64,000 nt of DNA, from positions 1 through 64,000 of the forward strand of contig CAKQUE010000007.1 of assembly GCA_934277435.1 (NCBI GenBank). Reading direction: 5' to 3'. Source of the stretch: an uncultured Alphaproteobacteria bacterium (lineage in GTDB: Bacteria; Pseudomonadota; Alphaproteobacteria; RF32; CAG-239). Position 1 is the first letter of the stretch. Each line of letters opens with the position of its first letter. The notes beneath the pieces were generated by a model that was given only the letters and a program-made list of their open reading frames with translations, did not search any database and was not told where the DNA came from. Positions 1 to 7,294 of this stretch are shown in pieces. Made by a program: the position numbers and the translations under genes.

Positions 1-120
1 TAATACCAATGGATTAGACTTCGTAGGTTTTCAGTTCGTTCTCTGCTTGAGAGTGCTCATAAAAGAGCCTGTTTCCCTGTTTTGCAATACAGTTTTGCTG
101 CAATTGGTATGTCTGCTTTT
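1..120. other. Structured inverted-repeat segment, possible small RNA
   Basis: ATACCAAT (3-10) pairs with ATTGGTAT (103-110) and would close a fold that contains three short hairpins: CTCT/AGAG near 41-53, GCTC/GAGC near 55-68 and CTGT/ACAG near 77-92. On the plus strand a T-rich stretch follows the closing stem. The window begins here, so neither the true end nor the strand can be fixed. A terminator cluster or a small RNA of the neighbouring integrative element are both possible. From 121 to 253 I see only AT-rich sequence without a gene. Confidence 0.35.
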
Positions 121-253
121 ATTTATCATCCTATCATAACATCTCGTTATTTTACAATTTTTACTAAATGCTTTTTGCTTCTAATAATTGACTATATATA
201 TGTTTTCACTTTTAATTAAAAATGTTTTTTCCTTCTTGAATCAGATATTTAGT

Positions 254-282
254 TTGACTTTTTACCGGATTTGCTGTATAAT
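254..282 (+). promoter_or_regulatory. Sigma-70 promoter of the integrase gene
   Basis: TTGACT (254-259) and a perfect TATAAT (277-282) are separated by 17 bp. Transcription would start near 289, giving a leader of about 57 nt with a GAGG ribosome-binding site at 331-334, about 11 nt before the ATG. Confidence 0.75.
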
Positions 283-345
283 TTAAGCATAGAATGAGAC
301 GCGAGAATTATTCTACAACAATTAGTGAATGAGGTTTAATTTAAT

Positions 346-1599
346 ATGAAAGAAAGGGTAAAAAATCAGCAAGAAAAAATGAAATTTGACGGTTATACCG
401 TTATTAAAAGAGGCAACAGTTATCAGTATTATATGAGCAAAGATTTGACTGGTGAGATTGTCCGCCAATCTTTGAAGACCTATGATGAAAAAACTGCTTT
501 GAAACGAGCAAGAGAGTTATACTTGGGATATTTGGCGGATTATACGCCCAACGGTTTAGATAAAAAGAGTTTCAAAAAGAACGCCGAAGACTTTATTGCA
601 ATGACAAACAATCCGCAGCACAAAGAATATATGAATCGGCTGTTTATTCCGTATTTTAGCGAAACTATCGGCAATCGCCGCAAAATTAGGGATATTGGTG
701 AACTTACCAATTTGGACTTGATTAAATATGTGGAATATCGCCGTGAGAAAAAATCCACGAGAACTCATCAATATGCAAAACCCGCAACCATAATCCGTGA
801 AAATAACACGCTTCGGGCATTTTTGAATTGGTGCTACACAACCGGAAGAATTAAAAAACAACTGACTTTGCCGACAATCAAAAGCAAAGAAAACCGTTAT
901 GATGACGATGGAAATCCAATATTTGAAGACCTGTCAGGCAAACGAGACGCTTTCACATCTGATGAAGTAAAGTTGATTTTCAGTACCTTGCAGCAAGAGA
1001 TTAAAAACGAGGTTAATCAGCACAACAGACGGCGTAAAGAATTGCTTTATAATTATATCAGCATTCTGTACGAAACAGGTATTCGTCCGGTGGAATTGCG
1101 TGCGCTGACTTGGAAAAACTATGTCGCTGATTATGGAGAAGGCGGTTTGTTTGTCAATGTGTACAGCCGCAAACAGAACAACAAGCGCAACATTGCATTA
1201 TCGCCGAATTTGGTTAAGTTGCTGAACAATCTTTATCAGCAGCAAAAAGAATTTTGTCGTCAGCATAATTTGCCGTTCAATGATGAAGACATAAACATTA
1301 TTAGCCTTTGCAATGGCAATGAAACGAAAAATCACTATGAAATTAAGGCGGTTAAAGAGTTTGACAATGGTTTTAGAAGATTGCTTGACCGTTGCGGTAT
1401 AAAACATATCAACAACAAAGTACTGTATTCGTTCCGCCATTATTACATCACATCTTTGGTTCAAAATGAAACTCCGACTTTGACAATAGCCAAGCAATGC
1501 GGAACAAGTGCTAAAATGATTGAGCAATATTACGACCAATCATCGCATTTGGCGGATATGAAGCAACTGTTTATCAAACCGATACAGGTTGCTGTGTAA
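346..1599 (+). CDS. Tyrosine recombinase (phage/ICE-type integrase)
   Basis: This 417-residue site-specific recombinase probably cuts and rejoins DNA at the ends of an integrative element. The N-terminal part (about 10-60) resembles an arm-binding domain, residues 75-200 fit the core-binding helical domain, and the C-terminal half is the catalytic domain. Visible catalytic residues are Arg247 (TGIRPVELR), the Arg364-His365 pair (SFRHYY) and the nucleophile region Tyr395/Tyr396 (EQYYDQSS). The gene has its own strong promoter and a terminator downstream. It points toward tRNA-Gly(GCC), the usual geometry of an integrase next to a tRNA attachment site. No other mobile-element genes are in the window, so the element would extend left of position 1. 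The family call is secure; activity is inferred from intact motifs. Confidence 0.93.
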   Translation: MKERVKNQQEKMKFDGYTVIKRGNSYQYYMSKDLTGEIVRQSLKTYDEKTALKRARELYLGYLADYTPNGLDKKSFKKNAEDFIAMTNNPQHKEYMNRLFIPYFSETIGNRRKIRDIGELTNLDLIKYVEYRREKKSTRTHQYAKPATIIRENNTLRAFLNWCYTTGRIKKQLTLPTIKSKENRYDDDGNPIFEDLSGKRDAFTSDEVKLIFSTLQQEIKNEVNQHNRRRKELLYNYISILYETGIRPVELRALTWKNYVADYGEGGLFVNVYSRKQNNKRNIALSPNLVKLLNNLYQQQKEFCRQHNLPFNDEDINIISLCNGNETKNHYEIKAVKEFDNGFRRLLDRCGIKHINNKVLYSFRHYYITSLVQNETPTLTIAKQCGTSAKMIEQYYDQSSHLADMKQLFIKPIQVAV

Positions 1600-1850
1600 A
1601 AAAGCATTTTGCACAAATAGTCAAAACAATGTTAGCGACTCCTTTTTTAGGAGCCTTTTTTTATGCGCAAAGGCGGTCAAATATGAACAACAAATTGCCT
1701 TCAAATGAAGGTTGTGTAAAAAAAATTACGGATTTTTACACAAAAGTGTGTAAAAAAGTGTGCAAAACATAGGTTGGTGTCGTTGTGTTTATAGGCTTTA
1801 AGTCTTTGAAATAAAAGAATAGTAAGTGTGTAAAAACTTTTTGCACAAAA
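1593..1850 (+). repeat. Four TGTGTAAAAA direct repeats, candidate integrase arm sites
   Basis: TGTGTAAAAA occurs at 1593, 1713, 1747 and 1827. The copies at 1593, 1747 and 1827 are followed at similar distance by TGCACAAA or TGCAAAAC. All lie between the integrase stop codon and tRNA-Gly. Repeats of this kind beside an integrase gene are typical of arm-type or accessory binding sites. The first copy overlaps the stop codon of the integrase gene. Confidence 0.5.
1637..1662 (+). terminator. Intrinsic terminator after the integrase gene
   Basis: The stem CTCCT/AGGAG has a short T-rich loop and is followed by eight T residues. Confidence 0.75.
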
Positions 1851-1876
1851 AAAGAGAGGATGCGAACTCCTCTCTC
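1845..1876 (-). terminator. Intrinsic terminator of tRNA-Gly
   Basis: AGAGAGGA (1853-1860) and TCCTCTCT (1868-1875) form an 8-bp stem. On the minus strand it is followed by a T-tract (A-run at 1846-1852). It lies about 40 nt past the 3' end of the tRNA. Confidence 0.75.
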
Positions 1877-1915
1877 AAAATCATTTTTATAAGTGTTTGA
1901 TTTCACTAAACAAAT

Positions 1916-1990
1916 TGGAGCGGGCAATGGGATTCGGACCCACGACATCAACCTTGGCAAGGTTGCGCTCTACCCCTGAGCTATACCCGC
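1916..1990 (-). tRNA. tRNA-Gly (anticodon GCC)
   Basis: Read on the minus strand, acceptor GCGGGTA pairs with TGCCCGC. The anticodon loop TTGCCAA gives GCC, decoding GGC/GGT. The T-loop TTCGAAT-type sequence (GGTCCGAATCCC) is present and the CCA end is encoded. Its 3' end faces the integrase gene, so it is a plausible attachment site for the element to the left. Confidence 0.95.
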
Positions 1991-2132
1991 ATCATCTGCG
2001 AACAGGTTATTTAATAACCCATAAAAAAATAAAATGCAAGAACTTTTTTCATATTTTTGTAAAAAAAATTCAAATAATTTTTAAGATGTTTATAAAACAA
2101 GATTTTACTAGGCTTTTTGAGTTTAATTTTTT

Positions 2133-2150
2133 ATGATTAAGCATAATCAT
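2133..2150. promoter_or_regulatory. Perfect 7-bp inverted repeat before the murA unit
   Basis: ATGATTA, a 4-nt spacer and TAATCAT end only 2 nt before the ribosome-binding site AAGGAGA of the following small ORF. It could be an operator, loosely Fur-like, or an mRNA hairpin. Sequence alone does not decide. Confidence 0.35.
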
Positions 2151-2166
2151 TTTAAGGAGAGTTACC

Positions 2167-2316
2167 ATGTCAGCGTCTAAGAACCCAAAAAAATCGGCGC
2201 AGCAACTGCGTTTTGAAAAAGAGGCTAAGGCTTTGCAAAAGAATCTGCAAAAGCGCAAAAAGCAGCAAGAAGAATTAAATCGCCGTAAATTGGAAAAGGA
2301 GCAAAACAATGGATAA
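2167..2316 (+). CDS. 49-residue basic coiled-coil-like protein, coupled to murA
   Basis: This small ORF has a strong ribosome-binding site (AAGGAGA at 2152-2158, 8 nt before ATG) and runs for 49 codons. It overlaps the murA start by 8 nt (ATGGATAA), which suggests translational coupling. The product is dominated by Lys, Gln, Glu and Arg with a hydrophobic heptad-like spacing (LRFEKEAKALQKNLQKRKKQ), so it is probably a long charged helix or coiled coil. I do not recognise a family. The good start site and coupling make it more likely real than chance. It has no signal peptide or membrane segment, and binding to RNA or the ribosome would be a guess. Confidence 0.7.
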   Translation: MSASKNPKKSAQQLRFEKEAKALQKNLQKRKKQQEELNRRKLEKEQNNG

Positions 2317-3601
2317 AATCAAGATTATCGGCGGTAATCCGCTGTTTGGTAAAATTTTTATCAGCGGGGCTAAAAATACCGCATTGCCGATTATTTGCGC
2401 TTCACTTTTGACTGATGAGCCTGTGACTTTGCGTAATTTGCCGATTCTTTCGGATATCACTTCGCTTAATTTGCTTTTGCAGCAAATCGGCACGCAGATT
2501 GAGGGTAAACAAGAAGAGTTGAACGGGCATATTACCCAGACTTTTACCTATTATACTCCTAAGCCGACCAGCCTTGTTGCGCCTTATGACTATGTGCGTA
2601 AAATGCGCGCGTCATATTATGTTTTAGGTCCGTTGCTGACAAAATACCGTCATGTTGAACTTTCTTTGCCGGGGGGATGTGCTATCGGCGCTCGTCCGAT
2701 GGATATTCATTTGAGTTCTCTTGAGCAGATGGGGGCAAATATAGAAATTAAAAACGGCTATGTGATTGCCGATGTGAAAGACCGCTTAAAAGGCGCTCAC
2801 ATCACTTTCCATTCGGCTTCGGTCGGTGCAACTTGCAACATTTTGATGGCAGCGACTTTAGCCGAGGGAGAAACCGTTATTGAAAACGCCGCCAAAGAGC
2901 CGGAAATTGCCGACCTTATCAATATCCTTAACAAAATGGGTGCAAATATTGAGGGCGCAAATACATCTACTCTGACCATTCATGGCGTGGATAAATTGCA
3001 TGGTGTAATTCATGAAATTATCAATGACAGAATTGAAGCCGGTTCATACGCTGTGGCGGCTGCCATTACTCACGGACGTTTGGAGCTGGTAAACGCCAAC
3101 GCCGACTATCTGCAATGTCCGCTGGATATTTTGCAGAAAACTGGGGCAATGGTGGAGTGCACGGAAAATGGTATTATTGTCGACGCTCAGCATGCTGATT
3201 TGCAAGGTGTTGATGTTTATACCGATTATTACCCTGGTTTTCCAACCGATTTACAAGCGCAGTTTATGGCTTTGATGTGTGTGGCCAACGGCGCGGCTAT
3301 GGTTACAGAAAGCATTTGGGAAAATCGCTTTATGCACGTTCCGGAGCTGATTCGTATGGGCGCAAACATCAATGTTCACGGTCACGCTTCGGCCATTGTG
3401 CGCGGAGTGAAAAAACTTTCCGGCGCACCGGTGATGTCAACGGATTTGCGCGCTTCTTTCGCGCTTATTTTAGCCGGTTTGGTGGCAGAGGGTGAAACGA
3501 TAGTCAATCGTGTATATCATCTTGACCGCGGCTATGAACACTTGGAAGAAAAATTTAGAGCTGTGGGCGCAAACATAGAGCGTATAAAAGAAAGCGACTG
3601 A
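2309..3601 (+). CDS. murA: UDP-N-acetylglucosamine 1-carboxyvinyltransferase
   Basis: MurA transfers enolpyruvate from PEP to UDP-GlcNAc in the cytoplasm, the first committed step of peptidoglycan synthesis. At 430 residues it has the expected length. Lys22-Asn23 of the UDP-GlcNAc site are in the motif SGAKNTA. The catalytic, fosfomycin-target Cys is present as Cys124 in LPGGCAIGARP. The downstream RASFALILAGLVAEG and DRGYEHLEEKF motifs are typical. The start overlaps the preceding 49-codon ORF, so the two are probably co-transcribed. It is the only MurA seen in the window and looks fully functional. Confidence 0.97.
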   Translation: MDKIKIIGGNPLFGKIFISGAKNTALPIICASLLTDEPVTLRNLPILSDITSLNLLLQQIGTQIEGKQEELNGHITQTFTYYTPKPTSLVAPYDYVRKMRASYYVLGPLLTKYRHVELSLPGGCAIGARPMDIHLSSLEQMGANIEIKNGYVIADVKDRLKGAHITFHSASVGATCNILMAATLAEGETVIENAAKEPEIADLINILNKMGANIEGANTSTLTIHGVDKLHGVIHEIINDRIEAGSYAVAAAITHGRLELVNANADYLQCPLDILQKTGAMVECTENGIIVDAQHADLQGVDVYTDYYPGFPTDLQAQFMALMCVANGAAMVTESIWENRFMHVPELIRMGANINVHGHASAIVRGVKKLSGAPVMSTDLRASFALILAGLVAEGETIVNRVYHLDRGYEHLEEKFRAVGANIERIKESD

Positions 3602-3608
3602 TTTTTTG

Positions 3609-3649
3609 GCCGGCGCATAAGAAAAATTTGGCTTACCTCTTGCGCCGGC
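3609..3649. terminator. 9-bp GC-rich inverted repeat after murA
   Basis: GCCGGCGCA (3609-3617) and TGCGCCGGC (3641-3649) can pair over a 23-nt loop. No T-tract follows, so it is not a classical terminator. Its right arm overlaps the -35 part of the candidate htpG heat-shock promoter, so it may instead be regulatory. Confidence 0.4.
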
Positions 3650-3668
3650 GGTTATAAAATCCCATATA
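3639..3668 (+). promoter_or_regulatory. Candidate sigma-32 (RpoH) promoter of htpG
   Basis: CTTGCGC (3639-3645) and CCCATATA (3661-3668) are separated by 15 bp, close to the heat-shock consensus CTTGAAA / CCCATnTa. Transcription would start near 3675, about 23 nt before the htpG ATG. The identity of the downstream gene supports the reading. Confidence 0.55.
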
Positions 3669-3697
3669 AATAAGTAGTTTTAAAGGGAGAAATAACC

Positions 3698-5542
3698 ATG
3701 AGTAAAAAACAAAAGTTTAAAACCGAAGTCAGCAAGTTGCTTGATATTGTGATTAACTCGCTGTATTCGGAAAAATATATTTTTCTGCGCGAACTGATTT
3801 CCAATGCCAGCGATGCGTGCGACAAGCTGCGCTATTATTCGTTGATGAAACCGGAAGTTACCAAAAATAACGGTGAATTTAAAATTGTCATCACGCCTAA
3901 CGCCGAGGAAAACACTCTGACCATCAGCGATAACGGTATTGGTATGAACAAGGAAGATTTGGTCAACCATTTGAGTACTATCGCAAAGTCCGGCACGGCT
4001 GATTTTGTGAACAACGCAAAAGACAACGGCTCGGTTGTCGATTTAATCGGTAAGTTCGGCGTAGGTTTTTATTCGGCCTTTATGGTGGCGAGCAAGGTTG
4101 AAGTTACTACCAAGAGAGCAGGGGAAGAACAGGCTTATAAATGGATTTCCAACGGCGTTGACGGTTTTGAAATTGAAGAAACCGAAAAAGAAAAGAGCGG
4201 TACGGATATTAAGCTGTTTTTGAAAGACGACGCTAAAGATTTTACCGACACCATTTATTTGCGCCATATAATCCGCACCTATTCCGACCATATCAACTAT
4301 CCGATTGTTTTGGATTTAGGCAAAGCCGGCGAAGAAACCGTAAACACCGGTTCGGCTTTGTGGACTAAGAATAAAGCGGAAATTACCGATGACCAATACA
4401 ACGAGTTTTATCATCATATTTCCCGCAATTTTGATACCCCGTGGATGCGTCTGCATTTCAAAGCCGAAGGGAGCATAGAATACACTGGATTGCTGTTTAT
4501 TCCGTCCGAAGCGCCTTACGATTTGTTTCAGCCTGACAGACAGCAAAGTCTGAAACTTTATGTCAACCGCGTGTTTATCTCGGATAAAGTTGATGACTTG
4601 ATGCCGGCTTATCTGCGCTTTGTAAAGGGAATTATCGACAGCGCCGACTTGCCGTTGAATATTTCTCGTGAAATGCTGCAGCAAAATGCGTTGATTGCAA
4701 AAATCCGCAGCGGAACGGTTTCTCGTATTTTGAAAGAGCTGAAAAAACGTTCCGAAGATTATGACGATTATATGAAGTTTTGGAAAAACTTTGGTATGGC
4801 GTTTAAAGAGGGTATTTATGAAGACCCTGCAAACCGTGTGGAAATTGCCGAGCTTTCGCGTTTTTATTCCACAAATTCCGAGGATAAGCTGACATCGCTT
4901 GATGAATATATTTCGCGTGTTAAAGAAGGGCAGACTACCATTTATTACATCACCGGCGATGATATTCCGACTTTGCGCAACAACCCGCAGCTGGAGGCAT
5001 TCAAGGAAAAAGGTTTGGAAGTTTTGCTGTTGACAGATCCGATTGATGAATTTTGGGTTCAGACTTTAACTAACTTCAAAGGGTATCCGATTAAGCATGT
5101 TTCGCAGGCTGATGTGGATTTGAAGTTTGAACGCAAAGAGCCAAAAGCCGATGAAGGCAGTTTGAAAAAATTGACCGATTTTATGGCGGAGTTGTTCAAA
5201 AATGAAGTCGGCAAAGTCGTTCCGACTGAAAAACTGACTAAAAGTCCGGTTAGTTTGACGGTGGAAAACGGACAGATGAGCATTCACCTGGAGCGCTTAA
5301 TGCGTAACCATCAGCAGCAAACCGCGTTTGCCAGCTCGCGCATTTTGGAAGTAAACCCATACCACCCGTTGATTATTAAATTAGCGGACAGTATGTTTGA
5401 CGATAAAGAGCGTCCGACGGTGGAAGAAGTTTGCCGTTTGCTGCTTGACCAAGCCAAAATTGCCGAAGGCGAGGCGATTAGCGACAGCTCGTTCTTTAGC
5501 GAAAAACTCAGCGACTATATCTTGCGCGGCTGGAATAAATAA
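3698..5542 (+). CDS. htpG: Chaperone HtpG (Hsp90)
   Basis: This ATP-dependent cytosolic chaperone helps client proteins fold under stress. The 614-residue length is normal for bacterial Hsp90. The N-terminal GHKL ATPase domain shows FLRELISNASDACDKL (ATP-site Glu and Asn), DNGIGM and GKFGVGFYSAFMV. The middle domain has the conserved arginine region NISREMLQQN, and the dimerisation domain ends in LPGWNK-like sequence. The ribosome-binding site AAGGGAG lies about 10 nt before the ATG. It stands alone between a candidate heat-shock promoter and a strong terminator, so it is a single-gene unit. Confidence 0.97.
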   Translation: MSKKQKFKTEVSKLLDIVINSLYSEKYIFLRELISNASDACDKLRYYSLMKPEVTKNNGEFKIVITPNAEENTLTISDNGIGMNKEDLVNHLSTIAKSGTADFVNNAKDNGSVVDLIGKFGVGFYSAFMVASKVEVTTKRAGEEQAYKWISNGVDGFEIEETEKEKSGTDIKLFLKDDAKDFTDTIYLRHIIRTYSDHINYPIVLDLGKAGEETVNTGSALWTKNKAEITDDQYNEFYHHISRNFDTPWMRLHFKAEGSIEYTGLLFIPSEAPYDLFQPDRQQSLKLYVNRVFISDKVDDLMPAYLRFVKGIIDSADLPLNISREMLQQNALIAKIRSGTVSRILKELKKRSEDYDDYMKFWKNFGMAFKEGIYEDPANRVEIAELSRFYSTNSEDKLTSLDEYISRVKEGQTTIYYITGDDIPTLRNNPQLEAFKEKGLEVLLLTDPIDEFWVQTLTNFKGYPIKHVSQADVDLKFERKEPKADEGSLKKLTDFMAELFKNEVGKVVPTEKLTKSPVSLTVENGQMSIHLERLMRNHQQQTAFASSRILEVNPYHPLIIKLADSMFDDKERPTVEEVCRLLLDQAKIAEGEAISDSSFFSEKLSDYILRGWNK

Positions 5543-5564
5543 GCTTTTCAACATCCTGTTACTT

Positions 5565-5600
5565 AACCGCTATACTTTAAGAGTATGGCGGTTATGTTTT
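5565..5600 (+). terminator. Intrinsic terminator of htpG
   Basis: AACCGCTATACT (5565-5576) pairs over 12 positions with AGTATGGCGGTT (5582-5593), with one T-G pair. The sequence TATGTTTTTAA follows. Confidence 0.7.
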
Positions 5601-5643
5601 TAAGTAAATAGAATTTGATATTTTATATTTTGTTGCAGCGCCT

Positions 5644-6252
5644 CTAGCCTATTGTCAGTTCCATTTCGGTTTCTGAGTTGGTTAAATGCAAAGGCACATC
5701 AGCCCCCAACAAAGCTTGCAAATAATAAAGCTGAGCAAATTGCGATGCGTTTTCTTCTATTTTTTCGCCAGCTAAAATCTTTTGGTATGAGGCAATTTTT
5801 GAGGCCGACAGCTTGAAGTCTGAAACGGCGTGAATTTTCAGATTATCCGCGCTTACGCTGATGGTTATTTCGCCGCCTTTGATATAAAGTTCGGCGGCAA
5901 TCATCACGCAGACACACACAATTTTAGACAGTTCTTGCGAAACACGCTGCAGTTTTAGTGTAACAGCATTAGCGCGGCTGCCGATGGTTGTTAAATATTC
6001 TGAGCATAATTTTTCCAAATCGGCAATCGGCATTTTTTGTGTATCTGTGCCAAATGCAACCCGAAAGAATTTTTGTCTGGCAATTAAAGTGTTTGTACCG
6101 GTTTGCAAAATGCTTTTTGTATCTTCGTCCAATTGTCCGGAGTCTTCTTCTATCAGCTCCAAGGCGCTGGATACGGCTCCGATACTGCCAATCAAATCGT
6201 GGCTGATACGCGTACAAATAAGTTCGGATAATTCCGTTTTGCTCAATTCCAT
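5644..6252 (-). CDS. chpT: ChpT-type histidine phosphotransferase
   Basis: In alphaproteobacteria ChpT passes phosphate from the sensor kinase CckA to the cell-cycle regulator CtrA and to CpdR. The N-terminal helix carries the phosphorylated His18 in ICTRISHDLIGSIGAVSSALELI, which closely matches the family pattern S/C-R-x-x-HDL-x-x-P/S-x-GA. The rest resembles a degenerate histidine-kinase ATPase-like domain, as usual for ChpT. Length (202 residues) fits. The ribosome-binding site AGGAG lies 7-8 nt before ATG. The gene begins 12 nt after the stop of the exported-protein gene upstream, so the two probably share an mRNA. CckA and CtrA are not in this window. Confidence 0.8.
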   Translation of the reverse strand: MELSKTELSELICTRISHDLIGSIGAVSSALELIEEDSGQLDEDTKSILQTGTNTLIARQKFFRVAFGTDTQKMPIADLEKLCSEYLTTIGSRANAVTLKLQRVSQELSKIVCVCVMIAAELYIKGGEITISVSADNLKIHAVSDFKLSASKIASYQKILAGEKIEENASQFAQLYYLQALLGADVPLHLTNSETEMELTIG

Positions 6253-6264
6253 TTGTGATTGCTC

Positions 6265-7158
6265 CTAAAATGTGTAAACATCTGTGTTCATAAAACGCTG
6301 GTCTTCTCGCGACATACGAGTATAGTCCAATTCCATCAGCATCGGGTCATGCAGCATCATCCGTCCGGTCGAAGCTTGTAAATATGGCTTGTTTTCGCCC
6401 AAGCCCCAAATGACTTGTTCTTTGTTATCGGGAACACCGTATTTTTGATTTATTTTTTTCCAAAAATCATAAACTTTTATATTGCGCAAATAGTCGGCTT
6501 TGGCCCCGCTGCCTTTAATGTTTGCCGCGTCGCTGTGATAAATTATGCGGTATACTCTGTTTCCGGTAAAATTGCTGGTAAAAAACACCTGCATACTTTC
6601 TTGGGTGCGGAAATTATTAAAAGTCAGTTGTTCAACATATTGATAATTGTTTTTTTGCGCTAGTTTGACTACGCAGGCTTCGGTTCGCTCGTATCCGACA
6701 ACTCCGTTGTTGCGGCACAGTTCTTCATAGCGCCAACGGATAAAATTTGGAATTGCGTATTTTTCAGAATTTTTTTGATAGCTGCGTTTGCGCATGGCCG
6801 CTTCCACTTCTTTGGTGTTCATACGCAGCATAACGCCGGAAATATCAAACACAGAAGCGTTGGTTCTATACATGTTGGCGTTATTGTTTGTTCCAGAAGA
6901 TATAACTTGCGCCCCTTTTTCTGCTACCGTATTGACCAAATTATTCAGCCAAGTCTTGTTTTCGGCGCCGTTTGCTTGCTTTTCAGATGTTTCTTCTTTC
7001 ACATACGAGCGCAAAGAATCATTTCCCAGATTAGGATTTAATGTTTCAGGTTTATCTTTTTCAATTTCGCTGTTTGTATCGGCAGCCAAAGCCAAACCAG
7101 CGGCAAAACAGCCGAGCATACATATAAACAAACTTGTTTTTAGCATTTTAAAAGTCAT
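6265..7158 (-). CDS. Exported protein of unknown function
   Basis: The 297-residue product starts with MTFKMLKTSLFICMLGCFAAGLALAADT, a clear Sec signal peptide with an ALA-AD cleavage site. The longer reading frame would need a TTG start at 7179; I chose the ATG at 7158 because it starts the signal peptide properly. After a polar linker (about 25-95), a folded domain begins at FDISGVMLRMNTKEVEAAM, where MLRM and two Cys (EELCRNN, EACVVK) stand out. It ends with aromatic-rich, lysine-rich sequence. I do not recognise a named family. It lies directly upstream of chpT and appears co-transcribed. A periplasmic location is expected. Confidence 0.8.
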   Translation of the reverse strand: MTFKMLKTSLFICMLGCFAAGLALAADTNSEIEKDKPETLNPNLGNDSLRSYVKEETSEKQANGAENKTWLNNLVNTVAEKGAQVISSGTNNNANMYRTNASVFDISGVMLRMNTKEVEAAMRKRSYQKNSEKYAIPNFIRWRYEELCRNNGVVGYERTEACVVKLAQKNNYQYVEQLTFNNFRTQESMQVFFTSNFTGNRVYRIIYHSDAANIKGSGAKADYLRNIKVYDFWKKINQKYGVPDNKEQVIWGLGENKPYLQASTGRMMLHDPMLMELDYTRMSREDQRFMNTDVYTF

Positions 7159-7294
7159 ATTTAATTCCACAAACCTCAAATTTTAGCTTATTTTACGTTA
7201 TTCTTTTTAAAAAAGGTTTAATAAGAAAGTGTTTTGTTGTTTACAAGCAGTCAATAACAAGATATTTATGAAAAATAAAATAAAGGAGATGAAA

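Noticed and set aside
1..120. tracrRNA or CRISPR-repeat remnant
   Set aside because: The folded sequence loosely recalls a tracrRNA, but there is no repeat array, no second copy of the putative repeat and no cas gene in the window.
1736..2136. Two open frames across tRNA-Gly
   Set aside because: They are translations through the tRNA and its flanks, with no ribosome-binding site.
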